Source: Austropuccinia psidii (lineage: Eukaryota > Basidiomycota > Pucciniomycetes > Pucciniales > Sphaerophragmiaceae). Taken from it: a DNA stretch of 64,000 nucleotides. A model generated the notes under the pieces. That model was not told the DNA's origin and ran no database searches. It worked only from the letters and a program-made list of their open reading frames with translations. Position 1 is the stretch's first letter, and every line of letters begins with the position of its first letter. Both the position numbers and the translations under genes were made by a program. Location of the stretch: NCBI GenBank assembly GCA_023105745.1, contig JALGQZ010000012.1, positions 43,541,763-43,605,762 on the forward strand. Reading direction: 5' to 3'. Shown one piece after another: positions 35,504-47,001 of this stretch.

Positions 35504-36946
35504 TCAACTGGCATACAGAAGGACATTGGAGGCTTCTAGGTCACATGAAATCAAAGTAGAATGTCTTGATCCAATTAACTTAAGACGCCTCAGTTGAACA
35601 TTCTCTTGGTTCTCTTGAGGACTCTCTTCTTCATTCTCAAGCTGGTGGAATTCATCTACCACATCAGCTGGTTTGTTTTCAAGGAGCAGAGATCCCACCA
35701 ATTGGTTGGCGTGAGTTTCATCTACCATGACCAAATCACTTGTGCTGGGTTCTTTTATGGTAAAAAGCTCCTTTAGAGCAAAGGAGTTGATGAGAAGAGG
35801 TTCTGGTTGCTGCAAAAATTGATCAAGAGAAGGAAAAATGAGCTCATGAAAGTTCACATGTTTTGTCACAATGACCTTACTTTCCCTTGCCCGTAGAATC
35901 CGATAAGCTGTATTGTTGATTTCATATCAAGGAAAATTACCTCTTCTGCTGAAGGAGAGAGTTTCCATTCCCTATGATGTTTAGGGATGGGGCTAATTGC
36001 CTGGCATCCAAACGTTTTAAGACGCTTGATCCGTGGTGGAGAGCCTCTCCAGAGGACGTGAGGGCTAAGGTTTTGTCTTGAGGGAGTGGGAATGATGTTG
36101 CGCAAGCAGGTTGAAGTGCTGATTTCCTTGGCCCAGTAGTGGCTTGGAAGATTTCAGGAATTAAGTAAACAACAAGCCTTTTCCAGAATAGTACAGTTAT
36201 TCCTTTCTGCAAAGCCCTTGCGCTGAGGCGTCTCAGCAGGTGAAAAGACATGGATGAACCCCTGAGATTTGGAAAGTTGAGAAAACTGTCTTTTCATCAA
36301 TTCACCTCCTCAATTTGGTACTAGTTTTTTTAATGATTGATAATGGAGGTTTTCCATGGCCTTTTTTGATATAAAAAACTAATTGAACATGTCGGATTTG
36401 TTTTTGAGGAATTTAACAATTTTAAATGAAGTAGCTTGATCTACTATAGTAAGGAAGTATCAAAAGACAGAGACAGACATGGGGGAGATTGGTCTGACTA
36501 AATCAATATGAACACAGTCCAAGCATAGACTTACATAGTCAAACTGGTGATTGAAAGGTAATGGGTGTGCTTTATTGACCTTGAAAATAGTTCATTGGCT
36601 AGGTTTGTCTGTAAGTCCCATGTTTTTGAGTGAATGAGACCCAGGATGTCCCAGACAGCTATGCCAAAGGTTTTTGATTTCCGGGGTGATAAAGGTCTTT
36701 GGTGCCAAAAAACTTGAAATCATGAGGTTGTTTTGGACTCTTCCTTTTAGTCAAGGAATTTTTGTTGATTCAATACTGAAATTTTCTTTTCCTCAAGTAA
36801 TAGTGAGTTTATCCTTAAAGAGTTTGAGTAAGCTAACTAAATTGCACGTGAGTTTAGGAAAAAAGAGACAATTTTTAAGAGTGAGAGCAGTTCTGTTGCA
36901 AAGAATGCTAATGCTTCCAATGCCTTCAGCTGCAAGTGAGGTTGAG
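35504..36946 (-). pseudogene. pol: Copia-1 pol: integrase core and C-terminal linker
   Basis: The minus strand in three frames reads PISPMSV-type core sequence, TIVDQATSF and KNKSD near 36400-36500. Next come LVPN with GGELM (second Asp region, Asp replaced), KGFAERNNCTILEKACCLL (36170-36230, with the Glu), and the C-terminal region HVLWRGSPPRIKRLKTFGCQ (36010-36070) typical of Copia integrase. An acidic linker (35504-35869) leads to RT. Riddled with stops and shifts. The 5' end joins the protease part across element B. Confidence 0.8.
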
Positions 36947-38750
36947 TGTGAGCCTTAGAGGTATTTTCATATATCCAAAAGACCACAAATAATAAAATAA
37001 GATATAAATATAAATACAATAAATTTATTTATATTATCAAAATAAAAATAAAATATAAATATAAGCTTATATATAAAAATAAAAATTTAATTATAATTTA
37101 AAAAAAAGCTAACATTGAATTTTAAATTTGTGAAAACATATTTTTACTTGAAAAAATTAAGTTAAAATGAATTTTCAACAAAAATACCAAAATTAAAATA
37201 TTTTTGGAAAAAAGTTAAATAAAAATTATCATAAATTTTTATCCTGCAAATAAAAATATGAAAATTGTTTTACCATTGGACTCCTCATAAAAATTAAGGT
37301 GGGGTCACCTCTGGGTAAGATTTCTGTAACTCAATTCTAAATAAGCTTAAATTAAGTATTTAGTATTTTATGTACAAAAGTCTAAAATCCTGAAAACCTT
37401 AATTTAACTCACATCACATGTGGTGTTAACCATCAAGTTTTGTGTTAAAATGAAGGCTTTATGTGTAGCTTAGAAGCTATGAGGAATTGAAGTATTTTCA
37501 ATTGAAATGTCAAAATGTGCGCATGTATTACATAAGTGAACTTTAATTTACATATGAGGTGTTAATCATTACAGTAAGTGTATTGTAAAACTCAATTGAA
37601 TTAAATATGTAAATTAAAGGTAAAAGACATGATGAGGAATTAGAGGACAAATAAATTGGAAAGATTAATTTGGTGGGGGAAAGGAACTCTAGTTCTAAGG
37701 GGGGGCCAGACCCCAAAATCCTTCCTGACAGGCATGAGATGTCAAAATCCATGCAAATGTTCATCACTTTTGGCCTGGAATTGAGTCACAGGGTCTGTGA
37801 CTCAATTGATGATGAGGTTTGGATACCAACCTGGGCAGTTTTAACTGTTTCCAAGAGGGTAAAACTACCCTTAGATTCAAACAATCTTAGTAAAAATAGT
37901 TTTAACTAGCTTCTACGTCTCTTACACACATTATGATGTTTTTTGAAGGCTCTAGACCAGGTATTACTATAGTAATGGCTGATTCAAGGGTCTAAAATGG
38001 CTAAAGTCAGCCCTCTTTTGGTCTAAACCAGGGTTAAATAATTCCATAATTGGCTTTTCTGTTGTTAGAGTGTTTTCCATGAATGAAAAAAGTAAAGTTT
38101 ACTTTTGTAGTAAGAAAATTGATGGCTATAAAAGAATGTCTTCTTTTCCCCACTTTTCTCTTCATGTTAGAATCTTTTCCTTTTATAATTAGTTTCAACA
38201 CTGTTAAACCAATCAATAAAAGAGTCCAAACATCTTTTTTTAATGATTTTGAACCTTTTGAACACGCTAAAAAATAATTATAATCACTTTTTGTAACTCT
38301 TATAATAATTTTGACCCCTGAACCACCCCATAAGTGAATTAAATCATCTTTCATCACTGTAAACTTTGTAACTTTGTTTCCAAATTCACTCTGGTCACTT
38401 TTGGGCATGTTTTCTCTTTAATACTTTTTTTAAGGAATTTTTTCTTTGATTAATTGCTTGCAGTTCTTTGCTCAATTAATTCCAATTGAAATTGCTCTTG
38501 AAGAAATTTCTTTTGTAGCGTTAAATATCTCTTGTACAGTATTTCTGGATAAATGTTTATTTTTGGTTAAACAATAAATCTTTATAATATTATTTTCTTA
38601 TACTTATAGAGTTAAAACAATAAATTTGGTGTGTTTTCTCTTAAAAATACTATTTCATAATATTTTTTAATCAAATTTTTACCTTATACAAATTTTGAGG
38701 ACAGGAAAAGTACTTGACTTTCCATCAAAGTTTCATATCCACACCTTACA
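36947..38750 (-). repeat. LTR-like element B inserted in Copia-1
   Basis: 1804 bases, TGTGAGCCTTAGAGG to CACACCTTACA, aligned to element A throughout. The flanks are TTGAG (36942-36946) and TGGAG (38751-38755), a 5-bp duplication with one mismatch. It interrupts the protease end of Copia-1 (GDAS... then LAAEGIG). CpG sites of A are often TG or CA here. Confidence 0.85.
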
Positions 38751-38755
38751 TGGAG

Positions 38756-39723
38756 GCATCCCCAGCTGAAACTTTAAGAAGAGCTATATTATTGAAGGTG
38801 GAGAAGTGATCCCAATTGTTTAAAATATGGTGAGTTGCTCCACCATCAACAATTACTTGATGGTTGGTTTTAAATTTCAATGTACTGGTGAGGAGCGCTT
38901 GAGCAGAGGAAAGATGTGCGTATGGAGGATTGCTTTGAGGAATCCTTTGTTTGTTATTTCTTGAAGGAGGTCTAAGATCAGGATTCTCTGCATAGAAATG
39001 ATCTTTGGTGTGGCTGGTGCAATCAGGATTATGCTGGCCATTGGTGCAATAGTACATAATTTTGTAATTTTGATTCTGAGCTGATGTATAGAGAGAAGAG
39101 GGATCAGTTTCTTGTCTGGTAGGTCGTATTCTTGATTTATTGAAAGATTCCTGCAGCTTGGTAAGGATTATTTTGGGTTCTTCTATAGCTTCATTGTTGA
39201 GAGTAAGGACTTTGATGTAGTGTTGTAATTTTAGATCTTTGACTAATTTATCAAGAATGGAAAAAGAGAGGAGTTCAGCTTCTATTTTGATATTGACTTA
39301 TTCAAATTCAAGCTTCATTTTTCAAAAACTATTGATTTACTTTTGAAGGTCTTGGTGATAATTTGACCAAATCCAGTCCATCCAGAAACATCCTTGGTTT
39401 ATCACTCCTTTTGAGGCATATTGATTGTTGATCTTGGTCCAAAGAAGGTGAGCATTGTCCTTAGTATCATTGCTGATAACTTCAAGAAAACCTACGTGGC
39501 TTAGTCTTGAGGCAATAATGTTGATTGCTTGATGACTGGCCTAAGTCCATTTGTTTACTCATGAACCCATAGCACCTTCTGCAAGAGAAGTTTTGCACAC
39601 GTCCAGGAGATCTCTTGACCAAAGATGGAACATCATCCATAGATTCCACTCACTGTAGTTGGTAGAATCAAGGATGGGTATTGAGGATGTTTCTTTTTCA
39701 GAGTTTTTGTCAGTCATTTTCAT
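38756..39723 (-). pseudogene. gag: Copia-1 gag and protease start
   Basis: ATG at 39723 opens a Copia gag (PILDSTNYSEWNLWMMFHLW, about 39620-39690), followed by the helical gag region with stops near 39560 and in the 39300s. A C-terminal ORF (38756-39057) has a CTNGQHNPDCTSHTKDHF zinc-finger-like motif and then the aspartic protease IVDGGATHHI (about 38830). The usual knuckle spacing is altered, which may be decay. Confidence 0.85.
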
Positions 39724-39784
39724 TGGTTTTTATCCCTGGTGTCCACCATAGTCTGAGAGAGATTGAGTGTCAATACTGTAAGTC

Positions 39785-40215
39785 TGTTAAGATGATAAAC
39801 TAAACAATAAATTTCATCAACAAGAATAAGCTATGATTGAGCTACAAGAGAATAAGTACCTAAATGGTGGGCAGCCAGAGATTCAAACTAAAATAACAGG
39901 ACATGTACAAATAATGCTCTTTTGGAGATCAATGATGGCTATAGAAAGACACAAACAACAATGTTAATCCATTGTGTAAGTCAAACAAAAATGAGTCACT
40001 ACACTTACCTCAGCTGATCTGAGAAGAGAGAGAATGAAAAAGAAACAAAGGAAGGTGATGAGAAAAAAAATAAAGGAAGAGGGAATGGAAATAGGGAGTG
40101 TGAAAGAAAACAAAGAGGAAAAGAAAATAAGGAGTGAGGATGATAAAGATGAGAAAAAATTGGGGAGATTTAAAGATGGCATCAGAGAGAGAGGAAAAAG
40201 AGGTGATTAAATATT
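39785..40215 (-). repeat. Copia-1 5' LTR, internal-side part
   Basis: Direct copy of the left part of 33353-33939, starting TGTTAAGATGATAAAC. It is interrupted after ATATT at 40215 by Copia-2 and continues at 46824. Confidence 0.9.
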
Positions 40216-40413
40216 TGTAAGAGGTCAGAAAATTAGAGCTAAATTTTTCACATTATTGCACAAGTTCAAGATCCCAAATTGGGTGTTGAAGTTGAGCTCA
40301 TGCAGTTCTACAGGCTTTAATTATTCTATCTACAACTTGAATTAAATAATGAATATGTAGCTTGTCTTATCTGAGAAACTGTGTCAACTTGTGGTCTTGT
40401 TTCACTACTAACA
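40216..40413 (-). repeat. Copia-2 3' LTR
   Basis: 198 bases from TGTAAGAGGTCAG to CACTACTAACA. On the minus strand it follows the polypurine tract GGGAGGGAA. Confidence 0.88.
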
Positions 40414-42011
40414 TTCCCTCCCAAGATCACAAGTTTAGCCCTTCCAAGATTTTGGTGTGGTTAACTGGAGATAGAGATTTTGTGAAAACATCTGATATTT
40501 GTTCCTTTGTTGTTGGCCATTTGAGTTTGATCTTTTCCTTTCCTACAAGATCATTGATGAAGAAAAAAGCTTTGTTTAGGTATTTGGTTCTTTTTTGAGA
40601 AGCATTGTATTGGGTGATAAGAATGGCTGCTTAATTTTCGCAGTGGCATTTCAGCTGTGGATTGATATTAATCTTACGTAGAATGTTGATAATGTGTGAG
40701 AAGTGTTGTCTTGAGTCACCCATTGCCACACATGTACTAATTGCTACTATGTGTTTTCATTTTGATATCCATTGGACTGGACAACCAGCATATGTTATTA
40801 ACCCACCAGATGTCAATCTTTCAAAAGTCCCGCCCAAGTTGACATCTGTCCACATGGCAAGGTGGCACATAATATTTGGTCTAAGCTTGAGTACTTTGTT
40901 GGTTGTCTTCTTTAGATAACCTATTAAATGATCTAATAGATTCCAGCATTCTTTGGTGGGGCTGTGGCTGTACCTTGCAAGGAAATTTACAGAGAAAGCT
41001 AAATCCAGTCTAGACCCACTGGTTAGGTACGTTAATGAGCCAATAAATTGTTGAAACTTATTGTTAGGTATCGGATTTGCATACTCATGATTGCATTGTT
41101 GAAACAGAAGGGAAGTTGATTGGCAATAGTATGTTGTGGAAAGGTTTCAGCTATCTGAGTAGCAAGTAGCTGTTGGTAAGGGTGTAATTCATTATCTATG
41201 ATGTTTAGGTTGATCCCAACAATCCTGTCCAGCTGATGGTTCCACTTCACTTCTAGCTTTGTTGTCATCTGTGATTGAACTTGTGATAGTAGAGCATTGT
41301 CATTAATCAGCAGTACACCATTGTCAACATGCAACCATATAATTATGTAGCTATCCCCCTTTTTATAAACACACAGGGATGATGAAACCTCCATTTCCAC
41401 AAGTTCCATACTTGCCATGATTGATTTAAATAATAGCCACCAACACCAGGCAGCTTATTTGGTCCCATATAGGGCCTTGTTCAGTTTCATCACCTTTTCT
41501 TTAAGCTCAGGGCGCAGCTATGTTGGTGCTTTGACATATATTTCTTCTTCTATTGGGCTGTGAAGATATGCTCCACTTACATAAAATGTTGCCATATGAA
41601 GTTTTCTTGAACTTTAAGCATTGGTATCAAGCGGAGTGTCACAATTGATGCCATAGGTGCATAGCAATCACCAAAGTTCTGGCCTGGACATTGTGTAAAT
41701 TCTTTAACAACATATTGGGCCTTGTGTTTGATAATCTTCCCTTCATTATCACGCTTTAGTGCAAAAGCCCATTGCACCCCCAGAACCTTGATAATTTGTA
41801 TATCATAAAATGCTGTCCAGACATTGAGCCTATCAAATTGATGAAGTTCATTTTTTGTAGCCTCGAGCCATTTAGTGGAATCATTTGTCATCATTGCATC
41901 CCTAATATTATTTGGTATCTTGAGGTCAGGTATCAATCCTGTATTGTCAATGTTACTTTGTTGTTGATCTAAAATTTTGTTTGTTGGTACTTCACCAAGT
42001 TGAAGTGTCAA
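40414..42011 (-). pseudogene. pol: Copia-2 pol: reverse transcriptase and RNase H
   Basis: RT starts in the 41577-42011 frame (WLEATKNELHQFDRLNVW; QYVVKEFTQCPGQNFGDCYA). After breaks, 41032-41418 has YKKGDSYIIIWLHVDNGV: the catalytic HVDD pair reads HVDN, with the Asn codon at 41320-41322. The RNase H tail near 40430-40520 reads EQISDVFTKSLSPVNHTKIL. Stops and shifts throughout. Confidence 0.85.
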
Positions 42012-42026
42012 AGCACTGAGTAGATT

Positions 42027-43049
42027 TTATATATTCAATTTGTTATTTATATTTATTTTCATCATTTGTGCCTCACGTGATTCTGGGAACACTGCGTGGG
42101 ATGAGTGTACTATTGAGCAATTGGATGGAACATAAAATATACATCCTCTACTACTAGGTGGGTAGCCAACAAGTATTGCATTGTATGCACGTGGGTCCAG
42201 CTTGGGCTGATTTGGTGAAGGTATTTGGATAATGGCTTTGCTTCCAAAATGAAAGAGTGTAGAGGGGCTTGGTTTCATTCCAAACATCAATTCTATTGGT
42301 GTGGAGTTATTTTTTTGCTTGTTTGGTATTCTATTGTGTAAGTATGTTGCAAATTGATAGGCATAGGGCCAGAATTTCTCAGGAAGCCTGCTTAAGTGCA
42401 GCATTGTACAAGCTGCCTCACCTATAGTTCTATTCAGCCTTTCGGCTTCACCATTATTGGCTGGTGTGTAGGCAACAACCAGTACAGTTTTAATGCCTCT
42501 CTCATCACAAATTTGAGTAAGTGCTGCATAGACATACTACTTTGCATTGTCTGTTTGCAAGAATTTGGGATAAGAGCCTTTGTTAGTCTTAAAAAATTCA
42601 AGCCATTGTTTCAGAGTTGTCACAACCGCACTTCTAGATACAATAGGCCTAGATAGAACAAAAGTGGATTTATGGTCCCATAAAGTAACAAAATACCTCA
42701 TTGTAGTATCATTGGCAGTGATAGGGCCAACTACATCAGATACCACTAAATCCAGAATATTATCATAAGCTACAATTGAATTTCCCAGATCTGGTCGTCG
42801 CAATGCACCCTTACTCTTGCCACATTGTTCACATAAAAAAGGTTGCCAAGTTTTGATTTCAAACTCTGGTACAAAACGTTTCAGGAAGATCCTCACACAG
42901 TCATCAGAAGCATTGCCTAAGCGACAGTGCCAGCTGAAGGATGATTAAAGGGGTTTAGAAGATAGCGCTGATATGTGCTGTTGTGGTTGGATTTACCAGC
43001 AGTAGTTGTGGAATATACTTGGATAATGAACAAATGAAGGTGAAGTAAT
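42027..43049 (-). pseudogene. pol: Copia-2 pol: integrase
   Basis: The DDE core is readable in one frame over two ORFs: LVVSDVVGPITAND (first Asp, near 42745), YPKFLQTDNAK (second Asp, near 42545), one TAG at 42534-42536, then NNGEAERLNRTIGEA (Glu, near 42440). The C-terminal part (42027-42404; PEKFWPYAYQFATYLHNR, GVPPSSRGC-like) follows. It catalyses insertion of the cDNA. One base change would explain the single stop. The zinc-binding N-terminal region is eroded near 42900-43049. Confidence 0.85.
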
Positions 43050-44412
43050 TCAAAGATTTTTTCCTGATAAATGGGCTTGGTATTTTGAACTCAGTAGTCG
43101 CCTGAGTGAAAGGAGAGTCCCTGAGATAGCTTCAAAAACATATACATTTTTGATGTCAATTGTACCATTTTTAATTGGGATACTGAGTATACATTGTGCT
43201 GTGGCTTGTACAACTGCTTTGAAGTCTGCTAAAAGTAGTGGAATAGGTTGGCTCAGTGCTTTGACGTCACAGAGGAAGGCCGATTCCCTTCTCACGTGTG
43301 CAGAGGAACCAGAGTCTATCAATTTTTTTTCCATAATAAAGCTCTTAGATGTGTCTTTCATCAATAGTATCAGGGTCGTCATCCTCAATATCAGGCTGTA
43401 TAGCACGTATTTTAGTATGGTTGTTGGTCAGTTCTCTATGTGGTTCCATATATTGGAACCTTCTGGGTAGAAGCATAAGCCAAAGTCCTTTCTCCTTGTA
43501 ATCTTTTTCGTATTGCACAAAGTCCACATACCAATGCCCATCTTTTTGGCAGTAGGAGAATTTTCTGCCATATTGTTGTATTACAATTGGGTTGTTTGGT
43601 AGAGGATCCATATTGGGATGTTGATATATCGCATGAGGAGGAGCTGGAATATTGCCTTGTTCTGATTGATGTTGCAATTGTATGGCTAAGATTGATGAAG
43701 TATGCACAATGTCATTGAGGCGTTTGATGTTATTGATCTCCTCTTTAATGATACGCACCATGTCCTCAAACGGCAATATGATAGCTTCTCTACTAAGCGC
43801 ATACTAAACATTTTGTCAAAAAAGATTTCCAAGGGTTGATGATGGTGATGCTACTGTAGCCTGCATTAGTAGTCTGAAAATCTGCAAGTATTATAGCTCC
43901 AGTGGTTGTAGTTGTGGAAACAATTCAATCCATTTTTGGCATGCTTTTCAGAGTCAGGACTGGTGAAAGATAAGACCTCTTGTATGTATTCAAGTGCAAT
44001 CAAGCAGAATGATGTGCAACATTTTTCAGATATAAGGTTAAACAATTCTTGTGCATTTTCATTTCTTGCAAGTATTGATTGATAAAAATCAGGGTCAATG
44101 GGTTTGATGACGAGATTCCGGAGTGAGATTTCTTCCATCTGATTGAGTTGACCAAAATTTGTTTGCAAGTCACATAAGTATGTTCTGTATAAAAAAACCA
44201 TTTCTAGTTAGAGGTTTAGGAAATCTTTTCATTCTTCAAAATTCAGGCCATCTCTCCCAAGTATGATGTCATTGTTATTGTATGAGGTTAAATTTTTCAT
44301 GAATCATTTGTAGACTAGGTTTTCATTGTAGTTTGTATTGAGAATTGAAAGTTTTTGTTGTAATTGCTGAATAATTGCATCTTTATCATATTTAGTATGT
44401 TCACCAGACATT
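43050..44412 (-). pseudogene. gag: Copia-2 gag and protease
   Basis: ATG at 44412 opens the gag (MSGEHTKYDKDAIIQQLQQK). The helical gag part spans 43866-44201, and the C-terminus with CQKDGHWYVDF (a degraded CCHC knuckle: first Cys, Gly-His-Trp) lies in 43345-43776. The protease (43050-43406) reads LIDSGSSAHV. Stops and frameshifts separate the parts. Confidence 0.75.
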
Positions 44413-44464
44413 TTGTTTGTGTCTGAAGATGATATTGAGGGTATATTGTTGAGAGAATGGAATT

Positions 44465-46426
44465 TGTAAGGTTTGACTATGAAACAATAAGTAAAAATTA
44501 CTAATATTTTACTTATTGTACTCTGAATGTCCTTATAAATACAATAAATAAGATAAAAGGAATTGTGATAATAAAGAGTTTTTATAATTATGGCGTAAAT
44601 ATAACTATATTATTAAGTAAATTTAATAATATAGTAAATAAATATATTAATATTTGATAATTAATATATTTAAAAGCTGTTTATTATTGTTACAAACAAA
44701 GAATAAAGGCATAAAGAATTACTTTTTATTAATAAAAAACTATTAATAGCTAAACTATTACTAATATTAAATTTATTCATTAATATAAATACTCTTTATA
44801 TTAATTAAAGAATTATTAATAGTAATAATAGAGAGAAATTATTATAATAAGAGAAAATAACCTACTTTTTATGCTTAATATAATGATTTTGGAAGAATTT
44901 ATGCCTAATAATGTAAATACAACTCCTTTAAATTGTATTTACAAATAAAAATAAAATAAAATTACAAATTTACTTTTATTTTACATGGAAATGAGATTTT
45001 TAAGAGATTTAGAACAAAAAAACTAAACAATTAAAGTAACCACGTCAAAAATTATTATTACAATAAACATTACCTTTTGTCTTTGATAATATAAAATATA
45101 TATATATAAAGAATAAAGATTTTACCTTTTTATTTAATTGTTTTATTGTTTTTATGTGTCTTAGGGGAAAATAGAGTAAAAAGAGCTCTATTTATAGTAG
45201 ATAGCTCCCTTCTAGAGTCCAGTAGGCTTCTAGCAGACGTTTACTGATGGTATCCACTGGAAATGATCAGTTTTTCAAGGCTTAGTAATGATTACGTCAT
45301 GATCAAACCATCTTATCTCATTATTATGCCATTATTTAGAGTTATCACTATAACTCTAAGTTTGATGACATCATAGGCTTGGAAGAAGCCTAAACTTTGT
45401 GTATTTGATTATTATTAATCATAATATAATAGTATTCACCAGTTGTATCACTTATATAACTGTTAAACATAAAATAAGATTACAGTGAGTAATCATAAAT
45501 GATCAGTTTTAAGCTTAAACTTTGATCATTAATAACTTTTAAGTTATACACGCTTCAGCTATTCTGAGAGTGAATTCTGATAGTTTTACATGTCCTTACT
45601 CAACTTCCAAGAGAATTTAATTACATCATCAAAGCTCTATTTTTCATCATTTTTCTTGTAACTCATCCTTTTTGTCAAAATTCAATATTTTAAACTTCAA
45701 ACCTTGATTTCAAGGGGTTATATCTTGAATATTATAATATAAATTACATCATTCCTTACGTATAAACTAGTAGAATCTGATCATCTACTTTTTTCTAAGT
45801 TTGGACCACTTTCACAACAAAGTTGTCAACAGCTCCAATGATTTTGTTCAATAAGACCTTACAACTTGTAAACTTGTTTATAACTTGTAAAATAAAGTTC
45901 ATATCTGTGTTCTAAAAGTAATGAAGTGGTGAATTTATTTTTGGTTTAACTCTCTATTATGTATATTTCAAGAGATATTAGCTAAAAACAATGAATATAT
46001 GCATTGACCAAAAAAGTGCTTATGTTCAGCTTAATTCCTTAAGAATTGACTTTGTAATTTTTTTGAATAATTGTTTTATGTGTAGTAGTTTCTGCATAAT
46101 ACAATTTTACAATTTATTTCACATGTTGTTTCATTGGCTTCTGAGTTAAATAAGAGTTTATGTCTTTTTTAGGGTATTATTACTTATTCTTCAGTAATTG
46201 ATGACTTTTCAGATATGCGATTAGAATGACATATGAGTGTTTTCCAATGGGGAATCTAATGGTGTAATTTATTTCACATGTCTACTAATTAGATTCTGAG
46301 TTAATTTAGATTTTTTACCTTTTTATGGTATTTTCACAATTTTTAAGATAATTATTATAAGTATAATTATTATAGAATTTTTCTTGTGACCTTTTTGAAT
46401 ATATGGTCATATCTCAAATGCTCACA
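44465..46426 (+). repeat. LTR-like element C inserted in the Copia-2 leader
   Basis: 1962 bases, TGTAAGGTTTGACTATGAAAC to CTCAAATGCTCACA. The flanks are GAATT (44460-44464) and GGATT (46427-46431), a 5-bp duplication with one mismatch. It is close to element D. It lies between the Copia-2 5' LTR and its gag start. Confidence 0.85.
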
Positions 46427-46620
46427 GGATTTCCCAGAAGAGGATTGGATAGTTCCAGAAGATGACAGAGGGTTTTGGACAGATGTTGTAATGGGCTTAT
46501 TGGGTTGATCAGGGTTGTTATGGTATGTTTCTAGACTTCCACTGACAGATCTGGTATTGATTATGCAAAAGGAAAAAATAAAAACAAACACATCGCCAGT
46601 CACAGAGATGGCTTTTAACC

Positions 46621-46818
46621 TGTAAGAGGTCAGAAAATTAGACCTCAATTGTTCACACTATTGCACAAGTTCAAGATCCCAAATTGCATGAAGAAGTTGA
46701 GCTCATGCAATTTTACAGGCTTTAAATATTCTATCTACAGCTTGAATTACATAATGAATATGTAACTTGTCTTATCTGAGAGACTGTGTCAACTTGTGGT
46801 CTTGCTTCACTACCAGAA
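46621..46818 (-). repeat. Copia-2 5' LTR
   Basis: 198 bases, equal in length to the 3' copy; the outer end has decayed (ACCAGAA for ACTAACA). On the minus strand it is followed by GGTTAAAAGCC, the place for a primer-binding site. Confidence 0.85.
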
Positions 46819-46823
46819 ATTTT

Positions 46824-46996
46824 GAAGGATGGTTCAGCTGAGGAGGTGCTTTACAGTTTTGATTATGTGCAGAGATCTGTGCTTTAGTGGTTCTTGCCAA
46901 TCTTGTTGATTTATTGTAAAGCTATATGGTTTGTACAGTTTTGCTACTAGGGGAGAAAACCTAGAACTGACTTGGTCAAGATCTTGATTTTCAACA
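46824..46996 (-). repeat. Copia-1 5' LTR, outer part
   Basis: It completes the Copia-1 LTR after Copia-2: GAAGGATGGTTCAGCTGAGG through TTTTCAACA matches 33767-33939 and is followed by the ATATT duplication. Confidence 0.9.
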
Positions 46997-47001
46997 ATAT
47001 T

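Larger units (their letters stand above)
40216..46818 (-). mobile_element. Copia-2: complete Ty1/Copia element inside the Copia-1 LTR
   Basis: 198-base LTRs at 40216-40413 and 46621-46818 flank gag, protease, integrase, RT and RNase H in Copia order on the minus strand. The target flanks are ATATT (40211-40215) and ATTTT (46819-46823). My hand count gives about 19 differences between the LTRs, so it is not a recent arrival. LTR-like C is inserted in its leader. Confidence 0.9.
33353..46996 (-). mobile_element. Copia-1: Ty1/Copia retrotransposon with two nested insertions
   Basis: LTRs of 587 and about 604 bases (TGTTGAAAATC...TAACA on the minus strand) flank gag-protease-integrase-RT-RNase H in Copia order. 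ATATT is duplicated at 33348-33352 and 46997-47001. Element B interrupts the protease region and Copia-2 interrupts the 5' LTR. Native length after removing them is about 5.2 kb. Confidence 0.93.

Noticed and set aside
39964..40182. Hydrophobic-looking Ser/Phe/Leu-rich ORF in the Copia-1 LTR
   Set aside because: A translation of a purine-rich tract in the LTR; the same tract in the other LTR copy (33540-33760) is not open the same way.
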